Assembly: GCF_018687735.1 (NCBI RefSeq) | Contig: NZ_CP061304.1 | Location: 1,116,001 to 1,180,000, forward strand | Source: Polynucleobacter sp. MG-5-Ahmo-C2 | Lineage (GTDB): Bacteria; Pseudomonadota; Gammaproteobacteria; Burkholderiales; Burkholderiaceae | DNA length: 64,000 nt | Reading direction: 5' to 3' | Part shown: positions 8,653-16,595 of the stretch, one piece after another | Layout: the number at the start of each line of letters is the position of its first letter | Position numbering within the stretch: position 1 is the first letter of the stretch | The notes under the pieces: model-generated | Told to the model about the DNA's origin: nothing | The model's input: only the letters and a program-made list of their open reading frames with translations | Database searches by the model: none | Position numbers and translations under genes: made by a program

Positions 8653-9954
8653 TCAACCCTTAACTGCACTCATCTGACGATCAAGTTCATTCGTCCATTG
8701 AATTGCCTGCAGCTGCAAATCTGTGAGCGATTGTGCAGAAATTCCTAAATGACTCCGAGAAGCTTCCATGCGACTAAAGTCTGCGGCCTCAATGGCGTCC
8801 GTTAAGACGAGTAATTGACCCAAAATACCCTCATGGTGCAAGAGCGCATTTTGTAAATGCTCTGCCAGGTGGATATGCTTGAGCACCTCTTCTAGAGTCT
8901 GACCAGTTACTTTATGAGCTAAAGAAAGAAGGCCCACCACAAAAGCCTGGTCGCTTAAACCAGGCTGAGTAATATCTTCGTGTTGGGATAAAAGCTCAAT
9001 TAAGCGGGCACGATTGACTACTCTACGCTGCAATTCTGAAGTGGCAGCATTACCAGCTTCTGTATAGATTAAAAGCAACATCCATTGCAGTAGCTGCTTT
9101 TGACCCAAGGTGACCAAAGCCTGACGTACAGAGCTAATTTGCAAATGCCCCGCCACGCCAACAGAATTGACTAAACGAAACAGGCCCAATGTCAGATCAG
9201 GGTTGGCCTTAAAGAGTGGCTCTAAGGTTGTAATTCCCTCATCCTTAAATAAGAGTCCCACAATTTTCATAAGACTTACTTGCAATGCTTGCGGTTTCTT
9301 GCTGCGCATCACCAAAGGCTGAGAAAAATACGAGCCACTAAATAAACCAAAGCCCTGTGTTTTGCAAGCGGCTAGATCTTCACCAGTCTTGACTTGGGTT
9401 GCCCAAAAAATGGGGTTTCCGAATTGGCGTACATGATGAATGATTGCAGCAGTGGCGTCAGGTGAGCTTGTCTGCAAGTTCACCTTAACAATATCAACCA
9501 ACGGCAAAATGGCATTACTACCGGCCCCTGCCCCCTTAATTTCAGATGTATCGCTCAAGCTTGAATCTACTAACGCTATCCGAAATCCAGCAGTTTTTAG
9601 CTCTTGCAGGCGCTTTAGCATCTCCGCATTCAGGGAAACGTCAGGCATGATTTCAAGAATGATGCGCTGAGCAGGAAGGATTTCCAGAGTATTGCTCATG
9701 AGCAGCTTTTCAGTGACATGAATAAAGCCGTCAGCAGAACCCAGAACTCCCTCTAAACCAAAGTGGCTCATTGAATTGACAATTACCTGAGTGCTCGTTG
9801 CTAAATCATCAGGCCGTCCTTCATCAACGCTCTCACGCGAACGAAAGAGCATTTCATAAGCCATTACCCTGCCTGAGCGATCAAACACAGAATTGCGTGC
9901 CAGAAAGATTTCAGAGGCGCTTAAATCCACGGAAGACTCAGTAGTGGCAATCAT
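8653..9954 (-). CDS. EAL-HDOD signalling protein (degenerate EAL)
   Basis: A 433-residue cytoplasmic protein of the YuxH-like class: an N-terminal EAL-type domain (about 15-215), then an HDOD domain (about 220-420). Where active c-di-GMP phosphodiesterases have EAL or EVL the sequence is YEMLFR, and the usual metal-binding residues are not evident, so it is probably a non-catalytic binding or scaffold protein. HDOD domains are associated with signalling and cell-cycle or motility control. It follows an inverted-repeat element shared with the fliE/fliF promoter region, linking it to flagellar regulation. Confidence 0.88.
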   Translation of the reverse strand: MIATTESSVDLSASEIFLARNSVFDRSGRVMAYEMLFRSRESVDEGRPDDLATSTQVIVNSMSHFGLEGVLGSADGFIHVTEKLLMSNTLEILPAQRIILEIMPDVSLNAEMLKRLQELKTAGFRIALVDSSLSDTSEIKGAGAGSNAILPLVDIVKVNLQTSSPDATAAIIHHVRQFGNPIFWATQVKTGEDLAACKTQGFGLFSGSYFSQPLVMRSKKPQALQVSLMKIVGLLFKDEGITTLEPLFKANPDLTLGLFRLVNSVGVAGHLQISSVRQALVTLGQKQLLQWMLLLIYTEAGNAATSELQRRVVNRARLIELLSQHEDITQPGLSDQAFVVGLLSLAHKVTGQTLEEVLKHIHLAEHLQNALLHHEGILGQLLVLTDAIEAADFSRMEASRSHLGISAQSLTDLQLQAIQWTNELDRQMSAVKG

Positions 9955-10045
9955 ATGATCCTTGTTTAAAGGTGCCCCAGCCAGCGAATGGACGGACTTT
10001 GGCTATCCTGATAAATAAGATACCAATGTATAGCGAAAGGAGGAT

Positions 10046-10092
10046 TTTCAATTCGAAGAATAAAGCCGTTTTTTTGGGCTTATTCTTTAAAA
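10046..10092. promoter_or_regulatory. Inverted-repeat element upstream of the EAL-HDOD gene
   Basis: Arms TTCGAAGAATAAAGCC (10052-10067) and GGCTTATTCTTTAAAA (10077-10092) are near-perfect reverse complements around a nine-base T-rich spacer. The flank TTTTCAATT matches the flank of the element at 5322-5363. It lies about 95 bases upstream of the EAL-HDOD start, with TATACAT between as a possible -10. The T-run is in the loop rather than after a stem, so an intrinsic terminator is a poor explanation. A binding site for a dimeric regulator, possibly FlhDC, fits better but is inferred. Confidence 0.45.
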
Positions 10093-10111
10093 CACATCTG
10101 AACTAGATGTA

Positions 10112-10147
10112 GGTTAAGAAAGGCCAAAAAACGATTCTTCTTAAACC
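10112..10147. repeat. Imperfect inverted repeat after the hypothetical gene
   Basis: GGTTAAGAA (10112-10120) and TTCTTAAACC (10138-10147) pair with one bulged base around a 17-base loop that includes a run of six A on this strand. It begins 10 bases past the stop of the hypothetical gene at 10157-10510. It could be a weak terminator, or a third, diverged copy of the AAGAAT...T-run...TTCTT element at 10046-10092. I cannot decide between these. Confidence 0.35.
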
Positions 10148-10156
10148 AGAAAAGCG

Positions 10157-10510
10157 TTAAACCTTGATGTTTACGAGTTTTCCAGTACCTGAGGCAGGCA
10201 TCAAATCATTAGATGAAGGACTTAAAGAATCTTTAGGGGTAGGCTTAGAGGCTCTGGATGCATCAAGCATAGAAGATGCAGCTTTCATCTCCTCTACCTT
10301 ACCACTATTTAAGGCGCTTTCAATCGTATTAAATACGGCTGCTGGACTGAGGCCACCAGCAATTCCACTCAATCCGAGAAGGGCTTGTTGCGCTGCAACT
10401 ACGTTTCCATTGCGTAAAGCAGACGTCAAAGCGCCCAAGTAAGCTTGGCGATTGTTGTCATTGGAACCACCTGAATTAACGGCGGATGTAGGTGTGATAT
10501 CAATGCCCAT
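10157..10510 (-). CDS. Hypothetical small protein
   Basis: A 117-residue soluble protein that I do not recognise, starting MGIDITPTSAVNSGGSND. An Ala/Leu-rich helical core (RQAYLGALTSALRNGNVVAAQQALLGLSGI, then SALNSGKVEEMKAASSML) is followed by a Ser/Pro/Lys-rich, probably disordered tail ending TGKLVNIKV. AGGAG six bases before the ATG gives a strong ribosome site, so it is probably a real gene. The N-terminus is reminiscent of small flagellar rod or hook-associated proteins, and it lies next to the flagellar locus, but no family can be assigned. Confidence 0.65.
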   Translation of the reverse strand: MGIDITPTSAVNSGGSNDNNRQAYLGALTSALRNGNVVAAQQALLGLSGIAGGLSPAAVFNTIESALNSGKVEEMKAASSMLDASRASKPTPKDSLSPSSNDLMPASGTGKLVNIKV

Positions 10511-10684
10511 AATTTTCTCCTGAGTAGAACTATTCCTTTCAAAATTTAATGATTAAACCCAAAAATGGGGGCTAACTTACAAGCCCTCACCATCTCTTAC
10601 GGTCTGCAATGTAAAAACTTAAGCCCGAATGTTAGAAATTCTTTAATTTATTGTTAAAATATCTCAAGTTATTGATTTATTTGA

Positions 10685-10891
10685 CTATTTTTTATTCTCT
10701 AAAGCAACTATTTTGGCCGTGATATCCATGGATTCTTGACTTGCATGCAAAATAGCCTCAATTTTCTTCTTGATCGAGTCAGAGCCTGATTCACCAAGAG
10801 AGTGCATTAATAGCTCGGCATTTAAGCGAATAGCTAGCAAAGGCTGACCCAAATCATGCAAAAGAGCCTCCATTTGGGTTTTTTGTTCCAT
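10685..10891 (-). CDS. Stand-alone histidine-kinase DHp (HisKA-like) domain protein
   Basis: Only 68 residues. The stretch LLHDLGQPLLAIRLNAELLM is an H-box: a His followed by D-L-x-Q-P-L and then the hydrophobic repeat of the first DHp helix. A turn and a second helix (KKKIEAILHASQESMDITAKIVAL) complete the two-helix hairpin. There is no sensor part before it and no HATPase_c domain after it. It could be a phosphotransfer or decoy element, or a remnant of a kinase; the clean two-helix unit with its own start and stop argues for an intact mini-protein. It lies 17 bases after the secreted-peptide gene. Confidence 0.65.
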   Translation of the reverse strand: MEQKTQMEALLHDLGQPLLAIRLNAELLMHSLGESGSDSIKKKIEAILHASQESMDITAKIVALENKK

Positions 10892-10908
10892 AGGGATTTT
10901 TGCCCCAG

Positions 10909-11277
10909 CTAGTTGCAGGTCTTTTTATTGCCCTGAACTACGCAATTAGTGCCATTGGAATAGATTGTGCGATTACCGTTTGTCACCGAACTGCCTCCAG
11001 GGGAGTAATAAGTTGTAGTGCCGACCTGGGTTTGAGTGGAGCCATTAGGGCCATTCATGACGGTAACCGGTTGATTGTTATTGGGATTCCCAGCGATGTT
11101 ACCCGCGTCATATGGAACAACGACGTAGTTGTTGTTATTGTTGCCGTAACCATTATTACCGCCGTTTCCGCCGCGCCCTATATCTCGACCGCCCGCACTT
11201 CCGCCAATCTCTGCGGCAAATCCAGGTAAAGAAATCATGATCAGGGCGACAATTGCTATTAATGGTTTAAGTTTCAT
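10909..11277 (-). CDS. Secreted Gly/Asn-rich small protein
   Basis: A 122-residue protein with a clear Sec signal peptide (MKLKPLIAIVALIMISLPGFAA), then a Gly/Asn-rich segment (RGGNGGNNGYGNNNNNY), a Thr/Ser/Gly-rich middle (TTTYYSPGGSSVTNG) and a tail with two cysteines about seven residues apart (NCVVQGNKKTC) that may form a disulfide. No catalytic motif is visible. Exported, probably periplasmic or extracellular, function unknown. It is just upstream of the lone DHp-domain gene and could be co-transcribed with it. Confidence 0.7.
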   Translation of the reverse strand: MKLKPLIAIVALIMISLPGFAAEIGGSAGGRDIGRGGNGGNNGYGNNNNNYVVVPYDAGNIAGNPNNNQPVTVMNGPNGSTQTQVGTTTYYSPGGSSVTNGNRTIYSNGTNCVVQGNKKTCN

Positions 11278-11338
11278 CGACTTTATTCCTTTTGATCAAT
11301 CCAAACCTCTATCCTACTCTTGAACCTGGCTTTGGTTT

Positions 11339-12385
11339 CTAGCCCAAGGTAAATTTGAGTTCACCCAGCTTTTCCACAACGCTGGTCACTACATCACCTT
11401 TTTTCAACCAAACTTGCTGATCCTTAGGCATATTGGCGATAACACCCTGAGGAGTGCCAGTGAAAATAATATCGCCGGGCTCTAAAGCCCAATACGTGCT
11501 GATATAGGCAAGTAACTTTTGGACATTATGAATAAAGTCAGAGGTATTGGAGTTCTGCCTCATCTCACCATTCACAAAAGTCTGAATTTGCAGGCTATTC
11601 GGATCGCCCACTAAATCAGCCGTCACAAAATAAGGGCCAATAGGTGCATATTGATCCAGGGTTTTACCAATCATCCATTGACCGCCAGGAAGGTCGAGCT
11701 GTAAATCACGTGAGGTGAAATCATTTGCAGTGCAGTAGCCAGTAACATAATTAAGGGCTTCTGATTCAGGGATATTGCGACCTTTTTTTCCGACCACTAC
11801 TAATAGCTCGGTTTCGTAGTCAAGCTTATAGGAAACATCAGGCGGAGGAATTTCTAGTACAGAATGATGGGCAGTCAAGCTGTTGTCATACTTGTTAAAA
11901 AGCGCTGGAACGGCTGACTTGGCCACCCCCATCTCTTCTGCATACTGTCGATAATTAATACCAACACAAATAATTTTTCCTGGATTCTTAAAAAGCCTGC
12001 CGTACCGAATTTTCGCTTCAGGTAAGTAAGGCACCCCAGACTTTTCTGCACCAGCTAGCACCTTATAAAATGCGTTGGCATTACCCTCTTGTAGCAATTG
12101 ATCCAAAGTGTATGGTGCAGCAATATTGAGTTTCTTGGCGACGGCACGAACGTCAATGACCCCTTTTGCGCTGATGACACCCATTGTCTCTGAGCCATCG
12201 CTATTCTTCATCGATAGAATCTTGGCATTTTTGACCATCATGTGAGGGCCGCTATAGGCTTCTTGCTCTTTGACAAACTTAAATCTGCGCGCAGCAGCAT
12301 CAGAAGTAAATCCGAGGGTTGAGGCAGCCACAATACCAATTCCAGACAAGGAAAATGACTTGATAAAGCGACGACGTGCGCTCAT
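11339..12385 (-). CDS. Fumarylacetoacetate hydrolase-family protein with Tat signal
   Basis: A 348-residue protein whose C-terminal two thirds form an FAH-type domain: GKIICVGINYRQYAEEM, DYETELLVVVGKKGRNI with the metal-binding acidic residues, GYCTANDFTSRDLQ, and GDIIFTGTPQGV. The family hydrolyses or decarboxylates 2-oxo or enol acids using a divalent metal. Unlike most members it begins with a twin-arginine-type leader (ARRRFIKSFSLSGIGIVAA), so it is probably exported folded to the periplasm. It follows the second EAL-HDOD gene by 45 bases. The substrate cannot be told from the sequence. Confidence 0.87.
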   Translation of the reverse strand: MSARRRFIKSFSLSGIGIVAASTLGFTSDAAARRFKFVKEQEAYSGPHMMVKNAKILSMKNSDGSETMGVISAKGVIDVRAVAKKLNIAAPYTLDQLLQEGNANAFYKVLAGAEKSGVPYLPEAKIRYGRLFKNPGKIICVGINYRQYAEEMGVAKSAVPALFNKYDNSLTAHHSVLEIPPPDVSYKLDYETELLVVVGKKGRNIPESEALNYVTGYCTANDFTSRDLQLDLPGGQWMIGKTLDQYAPIGPYFVTADLVGDPNSLQIQTFVNGEMRQNSNTSDFIHNVQKLLAYISTYWALEPGDIIFTGTPQGVIANMPKDQQVWLKKGDVVTSVVEKLGELKFTLG

Positions 12386-12430
12386 GCTTACTCCGACTTA
12401 ATTGATAAGTTATGTAGTTTAACGGTTAAG

Positions 12431-14047
12431 CTATTCATCATCTGAAGCTGCCGCCTGCTCCCAAACGTCTTCATCCGGAGCCAGTTGAGTTTGGGAAACG
12501 AAGGTTTTAATGGCCAAAAGAGAGTCTTGAGCAACATCATCTAAAGTTAGGGATCCCAATTCACCTGAACACAGCTGCTGGCATTTTTGTAAGTCACCAA
12601 TTTCAGCGGCTTCGGCAAGAGTCAGTAAACCGCCCAAAACCCCACTTCGATCAGCAATTGCATCGACCACGACACCGGGCAAGTTGAATTTAGACAAAAT
12701 CTCACGACTAGATTCATCGAAGAGGTTATCAATTAAAGATAAGCCGCCAACCAAGAAAGCCAAATCGCTTGATCCCAAGCCTGCTCCAGCTGGCAACTTG
12801 ACCGACGCCAATTCCATAAAGAATGCTCTGACGCAAACCAACTGGAGCAATGGGGTAGATTCTAGTGAGACCTTAGCCTTGCTATCTGCGTATAAAAGCA
12901 ATTGAGTCCAACGAGTAATGCGCTTGACCCCAGAAATCACTGCAGCATCTCTAATATTCTCTGGCTTAGCGCGTTTTCTGCCAGCATCGACTTCTGCAAT
13001 CACCATTAAGTGTTTGGCAACTACTGGGTTTAACTCTATTTCATCAACGAGCTCATGCAGCTCGGGAGATGAAAGCAGCAAAGTCAGGAGCTTCAGAATT
13101 TTGCGGTAATCATCACCTCGATGTAGTGAAAGCTCTGGATCAGGCTTAATAAAATAAAAGCCCTCATAGGCATCACAACCTAAATCGCGGGCCTGATGAA
13201 AATCTTCTGGGGTCTCTACATGAGTGGCGATGATTTGCATCACAGCACCATCGCTAGCACCTTTTGCCCCTTTTTTTGCAGGAGACTTGGTATCTCTTGG
13301 CAGAGGGGTAGCCTTACAAAAATCAATCAGGCTGGCTGCGCTCTCTACCTCATGAAGATTAAGCTTCACATATCGAAACTTCGGCAATATATCTTCGAGA
13401 CCATCAAACACTTCTGCTAAACCAGTCAGTACAAATTTGTAGCCGATATTCGAGAGCTTCTCAAGCTTTTCAAGAATCTCAGGCACTTTGGGCTCATCTG
13501 AAGGGTCAGGATTTTTGGCATCCTTCTTGCTTTCTTCAGCCCCCTCATCCTCAAGAGGTTCAGTTTTAATTGCTTCAAGAATCTCCGCCAAATCGATTTG
13601 CAAAGGAAACTTGATCGCAGGAATACCGCGCAGCTCATCCCCCAAGTGATGAGTATGAATTTTGATGAATCCGAGATGCTGGCCAAGTGACTGAGCCACC
13701 CCCTTTGTCTTGAGTGCATAAAGCATTTCACCAAGGGTTACTTCTTTGATTTGATTACCATCATCATCACGCAAATTCTCATCCGTAATTTCGTCGGGAT
13801 AAGTGACTTGTGCCTTAGGGTCTTCTGCTAAACGCTTAGCAATTTGTGCCAACACGTCATTCCGCTCATTGACCCGCTTTGCTTTAAGCGTAGTTCCAGG
13901 TCGGAAAAAGAGCTCATATCCAATAATCGCTTGCTCACGATCAATGATGGGTTCGCGCCCTAAATACGGATTTTCAGGCGGCACCTTTTCAGGCCCCCTA
14001 GGAGCTTGCACTGGAGAAGACTGAGTTTTTTTGCTAAATAGTGCCAT
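12431..14047 (-). CDS. EAL-HDOD signalling protein with acidic insert
   Basis: A 538-residue paralogue in architecture of the protein at 8653-9954: degenerate EAL-type domain (IIDREQAIIGYELFFRP near residues 35-51), then an HDOD domain (about 310-510). The EAL signature is reduced to YELFF and catalytic acidic residues are not apparent. A charged insert around residues 165-195 (EDEGAEESKKDAKNPDPSDE) splits the EAL-like part, and the N-terminus is basic and Pro-rich (FSKKTQSSPVQAPRGPEK). It is probably a cytoplasmic scaffold in c-di-GMP or stress signalling; the partner is unknown. Upstream is a CBS-domain gene. Confidence 0.83.
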   Translation of the reverse strand: MALFSKKTQSSPVQAPRGPEKVPPENPYLGREPIIDREQAIIGYELFFRPGTTLKAKRVNERNDVLAQIAKRLAEDPKAQVTYPDEITDENLRDDDGNQIKEVTLGEMLYALKTKGVAQSLGQHLGFIKIHTHHLGDELRGIPAIKFPLQIDLAEILEAIKTEPLEDEGAEESKKDAKNPDPSDEPKVPEILEKLEKLSNIGYKFVLTGLAEVFDGLEDILPKFRYVKLNLHEVESAASLIDFCKATPLPRDTKSPAKKGAKGASDGAVMQIIATHVETPEDFHQARDLGCDAYEGFYFIKPDPELSLHRGDDYRKILKLLTLLLSSPELHELVDEIELNPVVAKHLMVIAEVDAGRKRAKPENIRDAAVISGVKRITRWTQLLLYADSKAKVSLESTPLLQLVCVRAFFMELASVKLPAGAGLGSSDLAFLVGGLSLIDNLFDESSREILSKFNLPGVVVDAIADRSGVLGGLLTLAEAAEIGDLQKCQQLCSGELGSLTLDDVAQDSLLAIKTFVSQTQLAPDEDVWEQAAASDDE

Positions 14048-14100
14048 TTATTTTCTTAATAAAAAGAATGCCTTTCTAATGAATTACTTGTTAAGCGGAC

Positions 14101-14556
14101 TTAGGTATCTGCATTTTGAGAGCCGTCCCACTCCTTAATATAGCGTTCTAAAAATTTAATTTGGCCCGTTCTGTGCTCTAAAGTATCTTTCACTACATCT
14201 CCAACAGAAATCACCCCCCTTACCTTGCCTGCATCTACTACAGGCAAGTGACGGATTCTTTTGGAAATCATGATTTGCATGCAGTCACGCAAATCATCTT
14301 CATATCCGACCGAGATGGGATTGAGAGTCATCGCATCTTTGACCAATACTTCTTTTGCACTCAAACCGGGAAGCAGCACTTTAATTGCACAATCCCCCTG
14401 CGAAATGATTCCCACCAATTTTTCTGAATCAATCACCAATACTGAACGAACAAGATTGTCGCGCATGAGCTCCAATACTTTGACAACATAATCGGAGGGT
14501 GTAACTGAAATCAGCATATTCGACTTGTTGGCTAAACAGTTTTTTACCAATGGCAT
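14101..14556 (-). CDS. CBS-domain pair protein
   Basis: A 151-residue protein made of two tandem CBS motifs (VVKVLELMRDNLVRSVLVIDSEKLVGIISQGDC and VKDAMTLNPISVGYEDDLRDCMQIMISKRIRHLPVVDAGKVRGVISVGDVVKD), forming a Bateman module and little else. Such proteins bind adenine nucleotides and modulate partner proteins; no effector domain is fused here. The partner is unknown. It lies 53 bases upstream of the EAL-HDOD gene in the same direction. Confidence 0.9.
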   Translation of the reverse strand: MPLVKNCLANKSNMLISVTPSDYVVKVLELMRDNLVRSVLVIDSEKLVGIISQGDCAIKVLLPGLSAKEVLVKDAMTLNPISVGYEDDLRDCMQIMISKRIRHLPVVDAGKVRGVISVGDVVKDTLEHRTGQIKFLERYIKEWDGSQNADT

Positions 14557-14795
14557 ACGATGCTTACCCTTTTATATCTACAGATCAATATCCGCGCTGG
14601 AAAACCCAACTCGCAAAGTACATTGTTCATGTGTAGATTCTATCTAAGCCATGAACTTATTCAAGCAAAAACAAAGCCCCACTCAGAACTACGCCCATCC
14701 TAGCTCTATTGGCATGCTTTTGTGATAAATCTTAGGGAAAATCCTGAAAAGAGTGGCTTTGGCGCTATAACTCCATTTGGAGGCCTGGCATTAAT

Positions 14796-15422
14796 TTACT
14801 TAAAGATTTTTAACTGCGATTCTTTAACCTTGAAATGCTCAAAGAGCTGTCTTCCAAGAGAGTAGTTTTCCGAAGTATTGGTATCTAAAATAATGAAGGA
14901 TTCGGCAGTAGATTTTTCTTTATTGAACAGGATATCGCCAGCGAATACAAAAGTTAAACTACTTTTTCCTTTTGTCTCTACGGTAACAAATTTGAGAGAG
15001 CTCATTAAAAAGGATGGGTATTTTGACAGCCTCTCTACATCAACCTCATCACCCATCATTATTTTTGGTGAGGCCCCGCGTGATAAATCTACATTCGGCT
15101 TAACTAAACCCTGAGGATCTAATTTACCAACTGGATGGAGATACATCCTGTCTTTAGTAATTAATACTTCATAAGCAGTAGTGTCGGTTTGTTTTGTGCC
15201 AGCCAAGGCTCTTATGTAGGTTGCAACTGAGTGAGAATTCTTTTCATCGATGAGTACGTCTCGTGGGACAAATTTAAAGAAGATTTTTGCCTTTTCACCG
15301 CTAGTAGTAACGGGTGCTTTTTGCTCGACCGGATTTACTGCTGGGGCATCATTTTTTGCGCCACACTTAGAGCAAAATTTTGCACCCACATCAAGTTTAT
15401 TACCGCAAGCTGAACAAAACAT
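14796..15422 (-). CDS. Zinc-ribbon protein of unknown function
   Basis: A 208-residue protein starting MFCSACGNKLDVGAKFCSKCG: two CxxC knuckles of a DZR/zinc_ribbon_2 motif. A Pro/Ala linker and then a roughly 150-residue beta-rich domain follow (KIFFKFVPRDVLIDEKNSHSVATYIRALAG at its start) that I do not recognise. No signal peptide or membrane helix is present. It looks AT-richer than its neighbours by eye and stands alone between 239- and 119-base gaps, which may hint at later acquisition. Function unknown. Confidence 0.8.
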   Translation of the reverse strand: MFCSACGNKLDVGAKFCSKCGAKNDAPAVNPVEQKAPVTTSGEKAKIFFKFVPRDVLIDEKNSHSVATYIRALAGTKQTDTTAYEVLITKDRMYLHPVGKLDPQGLVKPNVDLSRGASPKIMMGDEVDVERLSKYPSFLMSSLKFVTVETKGKSSLTFVFAGDILFNKEKSTAESFIILDTNTSENYSLGRQLFEHFKVKESQLKIFK

Positions 15423-15541
15423 CTTTTTTAAACCCTAAATTAGTTCCCTAGAATACAAAAACTTATTCGCAACAATGTAAACAAGCAATTCAAGAAGAGA
15501 GTACAAGCAACACTAGTGCAACTATATTCTACTTAGAGAAT

Positions 15542-16567
15542 TTAGGTGCGGCTTTTGAACTTCAGGTTCCAGCTATTGCCGTTTTTATCCCAATACTCTC
15601 GGTAGATTGCGGAACCATCGCCCTGACCTATCGGCTGGTCAATCACCAAGGTAGATGTTGACTCAGGAGCATAAATAGCCTCAGGTGGTCGCACAGTTTT
15701 GCTTTTGAGGCCTTGAGATCTATAGGCAGCAATTTCATTACTAACCTTGGTTGCGCGGGCGCTCCAATCAGACTTCTTCAGCCACTGAACTGATGGAACT
15801 ACGGTCACATTGATTTGACGTTTACTAGCCAACTCAATAATTTCGCGGACATCGTCATTAGCAAAAGCAAGACAACCATCAGAGGCTTTGGGAGCTCTGC
15901 TGTAGGTGTCTTTGGGAACGCCATGCAGCCAAATTCCTGAGCCACTGATATCTAACTTCTTATCGAGCGCATTCGGGAAACTTAATTCCAAAGCACCTGC
16001 ACCAAAAATAGATCTCAATTGCTGCTTCGGAATCTGCATCGTGACAGAGTAGACGCCTAAGGGAGACTTGAGATCACCCTCTTTTTGCTTACCAACGCCC
16101 AATTTACCAATGGTGACGTAATAATCCTTCTCCCAAACTGGGTCTCCGTCTTTATTGCGCAAGAGATAAGCGCGGGAAATGGATGCATCGACCAAAATAA
16201 CATCTGCATTTTTCGGCATCTTTAAGACCTGAGCTGGACGTAACTCAGCCAAATTAGGGATGACGGAATTTCTTAACTGCAGCTCAGACAATAGATTCTG
16301 CGGCGCTTCGCCATCGCGCACTTCGCTCTTAGACTTATTCGCAATTGCTCCACCTGTGAGGGCTGTTAGCAATTCGGCGCGCATAAAGGTTGCCAAACGG
16401 AAATTGGGATGCTCCACTTCGGACTTATTTAATATCTCCATAGCCTTATCAAGGTTGCCATTGCGAACCAACTCTTGAGTAGCCTGACGAACGGTAGCAT
16501 CGCCATTAGCCAGACACAAAATTGGCGTCATACAAAAGCTAGCAATCAATAAGTGCTTCAAACGCAA
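15542..16567 (-). CDS. L,D-transpeptidase (YkuD family), exported
   Basis: Periplasmic enzyme that makes 3-3 peptidoglycan crosslinks or attaches proteins to the wall through a catalytic cysteine. The YkuD motif is complete: WLHG, then SDGCLAFANDD (active-site Cys codon 15874-15872). An N-terminal TPR-like helical part precedes it. I chose the TTG at 16567 because GGAG lies eight bases upstream and the protein then starts directly with a signal peptide (LKHLLIASFCMTPILCLA); a GTG at 16612 would add 15 residues and overlap the upstream gene. It follows the Cds6-type gene, as is common for YafK/ErfK-like enzymes. Confidence 0.9.
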   Translation of the reverse strand: MRLKHLLIASFCMTPILCLANGDATVRQATQELVRNGNLDKAMEILNKSEVEHPNFRLATFMRAELLTALTGGAIANKSKSEVRDGEAPQNLLSELQLRNSVIPNLAELRPAQVLKMPKNADVILVDASISRAYLLRNKDGDPVWEKDYYVTIGKLGVGKQKEGDLKSPLGVYSVTMQIPKQQLRSIFGAGALELSFPNALDKKLDISGSGIWLHGVPKDTYSRAPKASDGCLAFANDDVREIIELASKRQINVTVVPSVQWLKKSDWSARATKVSNEIAAYRSQGLKSKTVRPPEAIYAPESTSTLVIDQPIGQGDGSAIYREYWDKNGNSWNLKFKSRT

Positions 16568-16595
16568 TTTCAGAGCTCCGCTATTGAGGTGTGAG

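Noticed and set aside
10557..10590. GGGCT/AGCCC hairpin on the minus strand followed by CCATTTTT, after the lone DHp gene
   Set aside because: Five-base stem, eight-base loop and an interrupted T-run; possible but not good enough to list as a terminator.
14557..14795. 239-base gap between the CBS and zinc-ribbon genes searched for RNA or small genes
   Set aside because: No convincing reading frame, stem-loop or promoter pair was seen.
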